NCBI GenBank assembly: GCA_964487255.1
Contig: CAZAQV010000003.1
Coordinates: 1-64,000, forward strand
DNA length: 64,000 nucleotides
DNA from: CAZAQV01 sp964487255
GTDB taxonomy: Bacteria; Myxococcota_A; Polyangia; Polyangiales; CAZAQV01
Direction: 5' to 3'
The notes beneath the pieces were generated by a model. It was not told the origin of the DNA. It ran no database searches and was given only the letters and a program-made list of their open reading frames with translations. The position numbers and the translations under genes were made by a program. Below, one piece after another: positions 1-8,018 of this stretch (position 1 is the first letter of the stretch; each line of letters starts with the position of its first letter).

Positions 1-335
1 CGCTCGGCAGAAAAGCGAACATGCCTCGCGGTCATAACCCACACGCGCGCGCAGGTTCCACGGCAACGTGCACACCCATTGGCGAAGCGGCACCGCTGGC
101 AGCACCTTATCGAACCGACGGCTCCGCGCCGCAGCAGGCAGGAAGCGTGGTCCGCGTTGAGAGCACGACAACCCAGCCCATGCATACTTGCGAGAAGCGA
201 GTAACTGGGCGGTCGGGTGACAGGCGGTTTTTGGGAGGGCGAGTCGGCGAAGTCGCGCTGGGGAGAGTCGTTGGTGGTGCACCACAGACCCAGAGGCGAT
301 GGCATTTCAGCTGGTGATACGCACGCGATGCCTGA
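1..335. other. No gene recognised
   Basis: I find no protein-like reading frame here on either strand. Open frames exist but have no start signal, no recognisable motif and the composition of antisense shadows. The stretch is upstream of three decayed genes and is probably also degraded DNA. Confidence 0.4.
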
Positions 336-572
336 GAAACCCGGGAGGGCTTGCGACAGACCAACCAGGAGCTCGGCAAGACCAACCAACGCCTTGAGCG
401 ACTGGAGCGGCGGGTCGTCGAGTCCGAGGTCCGCACGGCAACTGCGATGACGGACATGCACGGCACGATTATCCAGATTCGCGATCTACTCGCAGACAAC
501 TTCGATGTTCGTGATCGTGTTTAACGATGTGAAGACGACATCGAAGCGATCAAGTCGCACATCAAGATGTAG
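336..572 (+). pseudogene. C-terminal remnant of a coiled-coil protein
   Basis: The frame reads as a charged helical protein: a heptad-like stretch with LRQTNQELGKTNQRLERL, then RTATAMTDMHGTIIQIRDLL, then a tail RCEDDIEAIKSHIKM ending at TAG 570-572. The frame is broken by TAA at 522-524, where a single base change from GAA (Glu) would restore a continuous protein. An in-frame TGA at 333-335 closes it upstream, so the N-terminus is lost or out of frame. From memory, myxobacterial hypothetical proteins carry similar repeated coiled coils; function is unknown. The intact composition on both sides of the TAA is what marks this as a recent pseudogene. Confidence 0.6.
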
Positions 573-633
573 CTCAGCCAGGAGTTCCCTACGGTCGGCG
601 GGTAAGGCTGGCTTTAGACGCTTTTGGGGTGCA

Positions 634-1078
634 CTCTGAACCCAACGCGCTAGCTGCTGGCGGTCGTACACGTAGCGAAAGCGTCTACCCCAAGAAGATT
701 TGCTTTCGTGCAGCAAACCGTCTTCGGCGTAGTACTACTCGTGGGACTCAGCGGCATCGGGGTAATCGAATTGTTCGGCGATCAACCTTCCCGCGTCGTC
801 GTATTCGTACCGGGCCTCAGAGTTGACGGCGCCCACGTCGTAGGCCTCGCGAATCAAGAACCCTCTATCGTCGTAAAAGAATCGGACTCGAAGACTGCTA
901 CCTTGCCCGCCGCGATCTTCCCAGTACTCGTCGAGCTGGCAGTCCTAAGCGTGGGCCCAGCCTTTTTTCTCGTCCATCTCGCAATCATTGTCCCAATTGA
1001 TGTTCGCTCTGATAAGGCGGTCTAGATTGTCGTACGCAAAGGTCGAAGGACACTCGGCACCCCGAGGTCCTTCACTCA
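634..1078 (-). pseudogene. RHS/YD-repeat protein remnant
   Basis: Read on the minus strand, one frame gives several YD-repeat signatures in order: TFAYDNLDRLIRAN, then RVRFFYDDRGFLIREAY, then ARYEYDDAGRLIAEQFDY, then RYVYDRQQLARW. These are characteristic of RHS repeats, the shell-forming part of polymorphic toxins. The same frame is interrupted by TAG at 946-948 and TAG at 735-737, and there is no N-terminus or conserved RHS core, so it cannot be functional. Two in-frame nonsense codons with the rest of the frame preserved point to fairly recent decay. A SUFU-family gene on the same strand lies about 0.8 kb upstream. Confidence 0.75.
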
Positions 1079-1316
1079 AATGTTGGACAACTCATAAGCT
1101 TCGCTGACGAAACGGACGCCCCTTCCTTTCTCATCGTACGGCCATCTCCGTGTGGGCGACCATCACCGTCCACTTCGCACACGGCAAACGCGGCTCCCTG
1201 CGACGCCAACGGATGCAACGGAGCGGATGCAAGCCGCCACTTGCCGTCCGGCGAACAGGCGAAGCACACGCCCCAGCCATCCGGACAGCCCTCCTCGTAC
1301 TATTCCGTACTTCAAT

Positions 1317-1775
1317 ATGAGCGCAAGGTTGATCAATGCAGAGGGACAAACCATCGCCATGATCCCCTCGGGCGGACAGCGCGACGTCCGCCTCCCCGAC
1401 GGACGCGTGGAGCGCATCGCCAATGCGTCGCACGGACAACGACTTTCCCCCGACCCATGTCCATACTGTGCGGTCGGAATCGTTGCTCAAGCGCGCCTCT
1501 ATCTCATCGAACCAAGCGAAAAGTAACCGCACGCGTCAGGCCCGAACCTCAGCGCACTCGTCGAGGAAGTCGTCGCGCAACCGTCCTCGCTAAACGGCGA
1601 CTCGACCGCCCCGCAATACGACGAGAGCGGAACCTACATCGAGCACAGCCTAAAACAAGTCGACCTCCAAATCTCGGTGGTGGAGACCTTCGCCTCTGAC
1701 TGCGAGAGCGCAACCCAGTCGGTCTCCACGCTGGTTGTCTCGTGGCACGGCCAATCGGCCCGTGTGCCGTTTTGA
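1317..1775 (+). pseudogene. Hypothetical protein broken by an in-frame stop
   Basis: From ATG 1317 the frame gives a plausible soluble protein (SARLINAEGQTIAMIP near the start, then PDPCPYCAVGIVAQARLYL) to a TAA at 1524-1526. The same frame then continues as equally protein-like sequence (LSALVEEVVAQPSSLNGD, TYIEHSLKQVDLQISVVETF) to TGA 1773-1775. Read through, it would be about 152 residues. I do not recognise the family. It could instead be a short functional protein ending at 1526, but the quality of the downstream half favours a nonsense-mutated gene, matching its two broken neighbours. Confidence 0.5.
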
Positions 1776-1913
1776 CTAACCTTCGTGATCAATCCTTCCG
1801 CGCAAGCGTTGCACCGATCGCGAGCGCTGCGCCCGACGGGACTTCGTCGTCGAAAGCTGCGAAAGCGCAGCGCCGATACTCAGCCACTGCGATCCCAACA
1901 CAAGTTTGACAAT

Positions 1914-2549
1914 TTATGGGTCCAGGAGAAAAAGCGGATCGCGCTCGGACCACGAATCGATGATGTGATTCGGTGCACGAGGTGCAACTTGTTCAAACTC
2001 TGTGAGCTGCTCGTCTGTAACGCCGATCGCCTGAATGAACACAAGAGGCTCATCGCCGATGGCTGAGACAGGCGTAAGCTCCTTGTCGGGGTAAAAAACG
2101 AAGTGTCGGTAAGGAGCTTCAATCGGCACATTCTTCAGAAAATCCCCTGGCATAAACAGCTTCCCGGTTCGCGCTTCAATCTCCGCAAACTCCGAGAGCA
2201 CCTGATTTGGCCAGAGCGATGCAGGTTTCTTATGCCCGCCGGTATCCTTCGTGTCCCATTTCAAGCGAATGACGAACTCGTGCGGCAACCTACTGCGAAA
2301 TGCACCACTTGTTGTAAAGGTCAGATATTGCTCTCCGGGATGACAGTGAACGTAACTTACGACTGCGTTTGGAATATCAACCTTCGCGCCTCCCCCATCG
2401 CAGCCATGTTTCGTATAAAGCACATCTCGAATGATTGGGCCCCAGTCGCCACGCGAACTGACCTCCGGCTGAGGTATTGTTTGCGAACACTCGGCAGACT
2501 TTTTCGCTCGAAATATGTCAAAAAAATCCCATTCGAGCCTTTCTGACAT
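1914..2549 (-). CDS. SUFU-family (suppressor of fused) protein, possible orphan immunity protein
   Basis: A 211-residue soluble protein resembling the suppressor-of-fused domain: a central strand LPHEFVIRLKWD, a WPNQVLSEFAEI helix, TGKLFMPGDFL, and the C-terminal block RHFVFYPDKELTPV followed by VFIQAIGVTDEQLTEF. In bacteria this family is known as an immunity protein of polymorphic toxin systems, and an RHS remnant lies just downstream on the same strand, so an orphaned immunity role is my inference. ATG 2549 is chosen over an upstream in-frame ATG because a purine-rich GAGGGGGG ribosome-binding site sits about 8 bases before it and similarity begins there. No partner toxin domain is visible upstream. 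Confidence 0.7.
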   Translation of the reverse strand: MSERLEWDFFDIFRAKKSAECSQTIPQPEVSSRGDWGPIIRDVLYTKHGCDGGGAKVDIPNAVVSYVHCHPGEQYLTFTTSGAFRSRLPHEFVIRLKWDTKDTGGHKKPASLWPNQVLSEFAEIEARTGKLFMPGDFLKNVPIEAPYRHFVFYPDKELTPVSAIGDEPLVFIQAIGVTDEQLTEFEQVAPRAPNHIIDSWSERDPLFLLDP

Positions 2550-2660
2550 GACAAACGCCCCCCTCAACCCAAGGCCAACGTCGGGCTTGTTTGTGGCGGC
2601 GACTCCGCGGGCGCGCCCCGCGCTGACCTGATCGTGGCCTGGAAGCACCTCAGCTAGCAA

Positions 2661-3473
2661 CTAGGCGTGGCCGATGCCGATCGTGGCCTCAGCGGAAAGC
2701 CGAACCGGACCGTCGCCAAAGCGCGCATCGAGAATCTCAAAAAGAGCGTCTCGCACAGCCTGCACATTTTGCTCGCCAATCTGCGAGAAGAGCACCCTCG
2801 CTGGAGGTGCGGCGTTGCGCATCATGTTCCAAAACGCCTCTTTGCTGGGTTGCTCAAAGACATGCTCGGCGGTCTCGACACGAACGTCTGAGAAGCCGGC
2901 ACGCTCCATCTCGGCTTTGAACTGCGCTTGGTCGGCCAAACTAAATATGGCGGGGGGCTTGTCGGGCTTGGGCAGATCCGGCAGTGCCTTTTGCACTGCT
3001 GCTCCAAAGAGACCGAACGCTTCAAACTTCTCTGGTCCGCTCCAGCCGCTTACGACCGCGCGTCCACCGGGTCGGAGCGCGCGGCGCATCTCCGAGAACC
3101 CTGCGCTGCGGTCGTCAAAGAGCATGACACCGAAGCTACTCATCGCGCGGTCGAACGAAGCATCCGCAACGTCCAAGGCCTGGCCATTCATGACAACGCA
3201 CTCGACGTTCTGCACGCCTTCGCGCTGCATTCGCATCTGTAAGCGTTCGATCATGCCGGGCGCGTAATCGGTCGCGAGCACACGTCGACACTTGGACGCC
3301 AAGCGCACCGTGACATTCCCCGGTCCTGCGGCAACCTCGAGAACCTCACACTCGCGGCTCGGTTCAAGCCGGCCGAGCACGTCGTCGGCGTAAAGTGTGG
3401 TGAACTTCGTAATCTCGTCGTCGTACTCCGACGCGGCGGCGCTCCAGTTTTCAGGTGTATGTGGATTTTGCAT
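2661..3473 (-). CDS. Class I SAM-dependent methyltransferase
   Basis: A 270-residue cytosolic methyltransferase of the UbiE/Methyltransf_11 type. The SAM-binding motif I is VLEVAAGPGNVTVRLA around residues 44-59, followed by the acidic strand VLATDYAPGMIE (motif II), and SFDRAMSSFGVMLFDD plus the post-II loop RALRPGGRAVVSGW. The substrate is not predictable. ATG 3473 is preceded by AAAGGGGG at good spacing, so an upstream in-frame ATG at 3509 is less likely. The gene lies 111 bases upstream of the SUFU gene on the same strand and could be co-transcribed with it. Confidence 0.8.
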   Translation of the reverse strand: MQNPHTPENWSAAASEYDDEITKFTTLYADDVLGRLEPSRECEVLEVAAGPGNVTVRLASKCRRVLATDYAPGMIERLQMRMQREGVQNVECVVMNGQALDVADASFDRAMSSFGVMLFDDRSAGFSEMRRALRPGGRAVVSGWSGPEKFEAFGLFGAAVQKALPDLPKPDKPPAIFSLADQAQFKAEMERAGFSDVRVETAEHVFEQPSKEAFWNMMRNAAPPARVLFSQIGEQNVQAVRDALFEILDARFGDGPVRLSAEATIGIGHA

Positions 3474-3702
3474 TGCGACCCCCTTTGTGCAGTACGCGCA
3501 GCCTATCATTGCCTCGAACCGTTACCCAGCCCCGGCACGCCTCACGCGACCCTCGCGGGGCGCCGTGATTCAGCAAACGCTAGAGCGAGCATTCACAGAA
3601 GCGTACGACTTTGCCGGGCGCCCGCGAGCAGCACGCTGGCACCGCGTTCGCGCGCCGCGGCGCCGAGCTAGGACCTGAGCAGGTACGAGCTAGTTCATGC
3701 AG

Positions 3703-4494
3703 CTACTTCTTCGCGGGCTTAGAAGCCTCCTTGACTTTGGCTTTGGCGTCCTTCGGCGAGACTTTCTTTTCTTCGGTGGCAGCGACCTTGGTGTCCTTCT
3801 CTTGCTTCTTCGCTGCTACTTTCTGCTCTTTATCCGCAGCCTTCTCTTCGTTCGCCGCGAGCTTCTCTTGCTTCTTCGCTTCGGCAGCTGCGAGCCTAGC
3901 CTCTTTCTTAGCTTGTACAGCCGCGAGCTTCTCTGCGCGCTTCTTCTCCGCTTCAGCCTTCCTCGCTGCGATTCTCGCCTCTCGCTCCGCCTGCTTTAGC
4001 TCTAGCGCAGCTTGACGCTCCGCCTTCTTCTTTTCGATCTCGGCTTTGCGCGCGGCAACCTTTTCCATTCGTTCGTACTTGTCCGCGCTCTGCTCCATTT
4101 TCTTCGCATGGAGCTCGGCCTTCTTCGCAGCATCCGCGGCGGCCTTGGCATCAAGCTTGGCCTGCTTCGCGTCCGCTCGAGCTTGCTTCGCGGCCTCGCG
4201 CATGGTGGCAGCGGTTTGCATTTGCATCTTCTCCGCCGGCTCCGGGTCGACCTCGACCGTCTTCTTTTCACTCTGCGCCGGCGCCTCGGATGCCGCTGGC
4301 TGTTCAGAAGTTGACTCGGCTGTTTCCGCAGATGGAGCCTCGGCAGGCACCTCGTTGACGGCCACCTCTGTCGCGACCGGGTCACTCGTATTCTGCACCT
4401 CGGCAGCTGTTTGGGTTGTCGTCGCGGACCCTCCGCACGCGATCAGAGATGCGAAACAAAGAGTATAGAAGGGAGACTTTTTGAGATGGATCAT
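3703..4494 (-). CDS. Lipoprotein with long Ala/Lys/Glu-rich helical domain
   Basis: A 263-residue protein with a lipoprotein signal peptide ending in LIACGG, an acidic Ala/Pro/Glu/Ser-rich linker (about residues 25-90), then some 160 residues of almost pure Ala/Lys/Glu/Arg/Gln sequence with repeated AEAKK and KKQEK units, typical of a single long helix or coiled coil similar in composition to the TolA middle domain. It probably spans periplasmic space from a membrane anchor. Start ATG 4494 fits the signal peptide and has AGGAAAGG upstream. Composition alone gives no specific function. The exact 270-bp duplication begins just upstream of its promoter region. Confidence 0.65.
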   Translation of the reverse strand: MIHLKKSPFYTLCFASLIACGGSATTTQTAAEVQNTSDPVATEVAVNEVPAEAPSAETAESTSEQPAASEAPAQSEKKTVEVDPEPAEKMQMQTAATMREAAKQARADAKQAKLDAKAAADAAKKAELHAKKMEQSADKYERMEKVAARKAEIEKKKAERQAALELKQAEREARIAARKAEAEKKRAEKLAAVQAKKEARLAAAEAKKQEKLAANEEKAADKEQKVAAKKQEKDTKVAATEEKKVSPKDAKAKVKEASKPAKK

Positions 4495-4605
4495 GCGTGC
4501 CTTTCCTGACTTGAATTCAAAGTCGGCCTCTAGACAACGCAAGAAACAAGCCACCACGGTGCCCCTTGAGCGCACATGACACACACCTTTACAAAACAAG
4601 GGTCA

Positions 4606-5145
4606 AAGTCATTGACGCACTTCGGTGTGTAAAAATTCACGAAACGCAAAGGGGAACATCACGTGTTCCCTGTCGCCTGATACGAACAACGATCGCGCCT
4701 CGTTCAGTGCCTCAGTGCCATGCACTGCCTACTCAACCCCGCGGAATCCCGCGCTTCCTGACCGAGTTGCACATTTTCATTCCGACACGCCACCACGGTG
4801 AAAATGCGGAACTCACTGAGACTTACAGCAAATTCATCAAACTACGCACATGGTGCATGGCACCGCTTCCTGAGCAAGTCATTGACGCACTTCGGTGTGT
4901 AAAAATTCACGAAACGCAAAGGGGAACATCACGTGTTCCCTGTCGCCTGATACGAACAACGATCGCGCCTCGTTCAGTGCCTCAGTGCCATGCACTGCCT
5001 ACTCAACCCCGCGGAATCCCGCGCTTCCTGACCGAGTTGCACATTTTCATTCCGACACGCCACCACGGTGAAAATGCGGAACTCACTGAGACTTACAGCA
5101 AATTCATCAAACTACGCACATGGTGCATGGCACCGCTTCCTGAGC
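4606..5145. repeat. Exact 270-bp tandem duplication with internal hairpins
   Basis: Two copies, 4606-4875 and 4876-5145, match base for base as far as I can compare them. The unit is lower in GC than its surroundings and contains five perfect short inverted repeats (given for copy 1): 4652-4658/4664-4670, 4713-4718/4722-4727, 4740-4744/4749-4753, 4772-4779/4799-4806 and 4852-4856/4860-4864. Because 270 is divisible by three an open frame runs through both copies, but it lacks codon bias and a start signal. The 5' flank (near 4551-4562) shares GCCACCACGGTG with the unit. It fills the 678-bp gap between the Lys-rich lipoprotein and the acyl carrier protein gene. Possible natures are a structured RNA, a miniature mobile element, or a recent slippage duplication. 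Confidence 0.9.
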
Positions 5146-5172
5146 ACGCATTCAACTACCTAGTGAGCCGGA

Positions 5173-5403
5173 CTATAGTCGTCGAGCGATGACCTCGGCG
5201 AGGACTTTGAAGCTGCTCACGCCCTGCAGTTCGTAGTCGGGCACTTCGATGTCGTAGCGGTCTTCGATCTCGGGCAGCAGGTCCATCGCCTGGTACGAGT
5301 TGATGCCGAGCTTGTCGAAAAAGTCGTCCTCGACGGCCAACGCATTGGCATCGACTTCGAATCGTTTCGCCGCCAGAGTGAGCAAATCATTTTCAAGCGC
5401 CAT
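5173..5403 (-). CDS. Acyl carrier protein
   Basis: A 76-residue protein of normal acyl-carrier-protein length and acidity. The expected 4'-phosphopantetheine attachment serine is Ser36 in the context DKLGINSYQAMDLL, where the usual DSL is replaced by NSY but the following hydrophobic helix (AMDLLPEIEDRYDIEVPD) is well kept. It therefore is likely a dedicated carrier for a specialised pathway rather than the fatty-acid ACP. No condensing enzyme, adenylating enzyme or phosphopantetheinyl transferase is nearby; the divergently transcribed neighbour is a JmjC-type oxygenase, so a carrier/hydroxylase pairing is possible but unproven. Confidence 0.8.
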   Translation of the reverse strand: MALENDLLTLAAKRFEVDANALAVEDDFFDKLGINSYQAMDLLPEIEDRYDIEVPDYELQGVSSFKVLAEVIARRL

Positions 5404-5462
5404 GGCGACGTCCTAGCGCACAAGCAGAGCTTGGCCCAGCCCATTGGCTGTCGAGTTGGGGT

Positions 5463-5493
5463 TGGGATCCTGCAACAGCCCTGGGATCCTGCA
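5463..5493. repeat. Short direct repeat TGGGATCCTGCA x2
   Basis: The 12-mer TGGGATCCTGCA occurs at 5463-5474 and again at 5482-5493, a 19-bp period that would place both on nearly the same face of the helix. It lies in the 195-bp region between the divergent acyl carrier protein and JmjC genes, just before a candidate promoter. It could be a regulator-binding direct repeat or a chance slippage product. Confidence 0.4.
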
Positions 5494-5509
5494 GGAAAGG
5501 CTACCCCTC

Positions 5510-5538
5510 TTGACGGTCCCTGAGGCGCAGCCGAACAT
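5510..5538 (+). promoter_or_regulatory. Candidate sigma-70-type promoter for the JmjC gene
   Basis: TTGACG at 5510-5515 and GAACAT at 5533-5538 are separated by 17 bases, with the start codon of the downstream gene at 5599. The -35 box is close to consensus, the -10 box is weak. Inferred from sequence only. Confidence 0.3.
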
Positions 5539-5598
5539 TGGAGTGGACGTCTGGGGCCATATTGACTTGGGCTTCAAGATGCCAGCAGAGGGTGGACT

Positions 5599-6942
5599 AT
5601 GAGTGACGATGATCTGTTCTTGCGGTTATTCGGACTTTCCAAGAAGTCGTTTCATGACGACGTCTGGGAGAAGCGATGGTTTCATGGTGTCGGTTCTGTA
5701 AAAGATATCAACAACCTTCTAGGTGAGGATATCTCCGTCTCACGATTCGCAATACAAGACCTTGCTCGCGCCAAAAATGCCCTCCGCTGCGAGCTGTTCG
5801 CGGACGGCGTCAACCAGGAGAGTCCCCTGTCGCCGCTCCGAATCGTAATCCCAAGCTCGTCCGTCCCTACTCTTGAGAAGATGGAGTTAGGTAAAGTGGT
5901 TGCACTTCACCAGTTACAGATGGTCGACGACGACGTTGCCGAACTCTGCGCGGAGCTTCGTCAAACTTTGCCTGTTCCAATGACTGTGGGTGCATCGCTC
6001 TGGTGGGCGCGAGGCGCGACGGTGGCGCTGCCTCATTGGGACGAGAATATGTCGGTCATCCAAATTCAGCTGGAAGGAAAGAAGGACTGGTACCTTTCAG
6101 AAGAGTTGCTCTTGCGTGATCCCAGCACGCCGATTGATCCCAAGGATGCTAGGCTGCCGGAGTTTGAGGACTTGACGAAGGTTTCGGTCGAAGCGGGCGA
6201 TGCGATTTACTTCCCGCGCGGCACGGTTCATGGCACCCGAACGCATGGCGGAAACTCTGTTGCACTCTCGCTTTTCATTCGGCCGGTCACGTTCACAGAG
6301 ATCATGGCGCGAGCTCTAACGGACTGGTTTGCCGAAAAGCACGAATGGTCTGGTCTGGTACCACCGATCTCAACAAGCCAGTTCGACTCTTTTCTGTCGG
6401 AGCGACTCGAAGAGCTAAAAGAGATGGCGGCAGATCGCTCGGGCGCCTTCGCAGCAAGAGTCGAGCGTTCCGCGAAGGTCAGCGTGGCGCAGCCGATTCT
6501 CAATCGAGGCGAAGGCGACAGTCGAATCGACTCTACCTCGGAGTCCAACACATTTCGATTCACGCATGGCGGAGTTCTGGTGACCTTATCTGAGTGCGCG
6601 AACAGAGTCGAAGCGGTTTTTGGTGAACTCTTCCTTGAGTTTTCGACACCGGAGGAACTCGCGTTGTGCGCTTTTCTCCAGCGTGTTGGCAGACGGGCGT
6701 TCACGCTCGAGGAGGTTTGGTCGCGGTGTCGATCGTTTGAAACTAGCGGTGGCGGCGAGATCGACACAGAAGCACTATCTCAGCTGATCGAGTCTCTGGT
6801 CGAACTGAAGGTGTTGACACCCGTTCTCAGCCATAGGTCAGATGTAGGCCACCGCTCTGCACAAGGTCGGCCAAGTATGATTCAACAATTGGTTGAGCAA
6901 CGGCGATCGCAAATACCGAGCAGCGGCCCGGAACGTAGCTAG
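5599..6942 (+). CDS. JmjC/cupin-type Fe(II)/2-oxoglutarate oxygenase
   Basis: A 447-residue soluble protein resembling the cupin_4/ROXA-MINA type of JmjC protein hydroxylases. The iron-binding HxD is His146-Trp-Asp148 in TVALPHWDENMSV, and the distal histidine is His211 in IYFPRGTVHGTRTHGG, with the typical beta-strand QIQLEGKKDWYL between. The C-terminal about 200 residues would form the dimerisation and winged-helix parts seen in this family. Known members hydroxylate ribosomal proteins or peptide substrates; the substrate here is unknown. It is divergent from a small acyl carrier protein and followed by transposon debris, so it lies in an accessory context. Confidence 0.7.
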   Translation: MSDDDLFLRLFGLSKKSFHDDVWEKRWFHGVGSVKDINNLLGEDISVSRFAIQDLARAKNALRCELFADGVNQESPLSPLRIVIPSSSVPTLEKMELGKVVALHQLQMVDDDVAELCAELRQTLPVPMTVGASLWWARGATVALPHWDENMSVIQIQLEGKKDWYLSEELLLRDPSTPIDPKDARLPEFEDLTKVSVEAGDAIYFPRGTVHGTRTHGGNSVALSLFIRPVTFTEIMARALTDWFAEKHEWSGLVPPISTSQFDSFLSERLEELKEMAADRSGAFAARVERSAKVSVAQPILNRGEGDSRIDSTSESNTFRFTHGGVLVTLSECANRVEAVFGELFLEFSTPEELALCAFLQRVGRRAFTLEEVWSRCRSFETSGGGEIDTEALSQLIESLVELKVLTPVLSHRSDVGHRSAQGRPSMIQQLVEQRRSQIPSSGPERS

Positions 6943-6962
6943 TGTGGGGATCATTGAAATAG

Positions 6963-7451
6963 TCACACAAAACCGCAGTATTTAGACCAACCGCGAACCT
7001 GGGATGGTTTGACTCGGTCGAGGGCTTTTCGCATGAGAGTTTTGAGTTTGGGGACTGAATCTGGATATCGTGTTCGGATCCAGTCTTTGGCGAAGGCCCA
7101 GACAGCCTCAATGGGGTTTAGATCTGGGCTGTAGGGTGGAAGCCGCAATACCGACGCACCCACATCCTCGATGGCACTAATGAGGTCTTTGTTTTTGTGA
7201 ATGTTGATATTGTCCCAGCAAACGTATACCATCCGTCCTCATTGCACTGGGATATGATCGACTGGCCCAACGTGTATATGTAACTTGTCGAAGTTGCGGT
7301 TTGGGTGGACGGTTCGTCTGACAACATCGTCTCTTCGGAATTCAACTAGGGGACGTCGGTATCGCGCAATATCTGTGGCAAGCTTCCGGTGGATGAGTTT
7401 GAGATGAACGCTGACACACCGGACCAATGACCACGAGTCACTTTCGAACAT
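6963..7451 (-). pseudogene. IS630-family transposase remnant
   Basis: The frame from about 7232 down to 6963 gives the C-terminal catalytic signature of IS630/DDE transposases: VYVCWDNINIHKNKDL with the second aspartate, then LPPYSPDLNPIEAVWAFA with the final glutamate. The frame continues upstream as VHPNRNFDKLHIHVGPVDHI but is cut by TGA at 7239-7241. The N-terminal DNA-binding part is absent, so only about half of a normal transposase remains. No clear terminal inverted repeats are visible. It is wedged between the JmjC gene and the immunity-like gene. Confidence 0.75.
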
Positions 7452-7867
7452 TACTCAGTCACAAAACCTTCCGTCCACTGCGGTTGATCGACCTCGATAG
7501 AGCCTACAAGGAGCGCCTCAGGCTCGTAGCCGCTCGCTACTGCAAACCTGGCCCCCGCACGCACCACTTCCTGAATCGAGGAGTAGGCGCCGATTTTCAG
7601 ACCTTCGTGCTCTTCGTGCGGCTGGTAGTAGAGCAACTCAAGCCAGGGTCCACGACTAAAGCGAAACTCGAGCGCCGATTCTGTTGGAGCTTTCTGAAGG
7701 TCGTCGACGTCGAGTTGAACCTCTTCCACTGTAATCCCGGACGGATTCTCAGAGAACCCGGGTAGCGTGGAGGCTTCTTCGACAGCTGCCTGAGCGCGCT
7801 GAATTGATGAGAACACGCCCAACAAGAAGAACTCGGCGGAGTCTGCGCTCTTCTTGAACTCAACCAT
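7451..7867 (-). CDS. Probable immunity protein with two tandem DUF7336-like modules
   Basis: A 138-residue soluble protein containing two copies of a small alpha/beta module. The first reads FFLLGVFSSIQRAQAAVEEA, then GF and a strand ending in LD; the second reads LKIGAYSSIQEVVRAGARFA, then GY and IEVDQPQWTEGF. This G-x-[FY]-S-S / GF / LD-WxEGF pattern resembles a small domain often found beside toxin genes. ATG 7867 is chosen because upstream in-frame sequence overlaps the preceding toxin fragment in another frame and GAGAGAG precedes this start. It begins 17 bp after the end of the toxin tip on the same strand, the normal toxin-immunity order. Confidence 0.55.
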   Translation of the reverse strand: MVEFKKSADSAEFFLLGVFSSIQRAQAAVEEASTLPGFSENPSGITVEEVQLDVDDLQKAPTESALEFRFSRGPWLELLYYQPHEEHEGLKIGAYSSIQEVVRAGARFAVASGYEPEALLVGSIEVDQPQWTEGFVTE

Positions 7868-7883
7868 CCACACTCTCTCAGCA

Positions 7884-8012
7884 CTACTCAAACGCACGAT
7901 CACCCCATTTCTTGATCTTGTTGTACTCACTACCGGGACCAGTATTGTAGTTGCCCGGACCGTATTTCTCGTCAAGCAGCCGCTTTGCGAAGTCTTTGCC
8001 ATTTTCAGCCGC
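7884..8012 (-). pseudogene. C-terminal tip of an RHS-type polymorphic toxin
   Basis: The last 42 codons of this frame read as a compact toxin tail: ENGKDFAKRLLDEKYGPGNY, TGPGSEYNKIKKWGDRAFE. I have seen this pattern at the extreme C-terminus of RHS/WapA-type polymorphic toxins, where the preceding region is the variable toxin domain. Upstream of about 8012 the minus-strand frame loses this character exactly where a plus-strand transposase fragment begins, so the toxin body has been replaced or deleted. The toxin cannot be produced as it stands. Confidence 0.55.
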
Positions 8013-8018
8013 GAGAGG

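Noticed and set aside
4566..5192. A 208-codon plus-strand frame across the 270-bp duplication
   Set aside because: It exists because 270 is a multiple of three; composition is not coding-like, there is no ribosome-binding site, and the frame overlaps the promoter of the upstream minus-strand lipoprotein.
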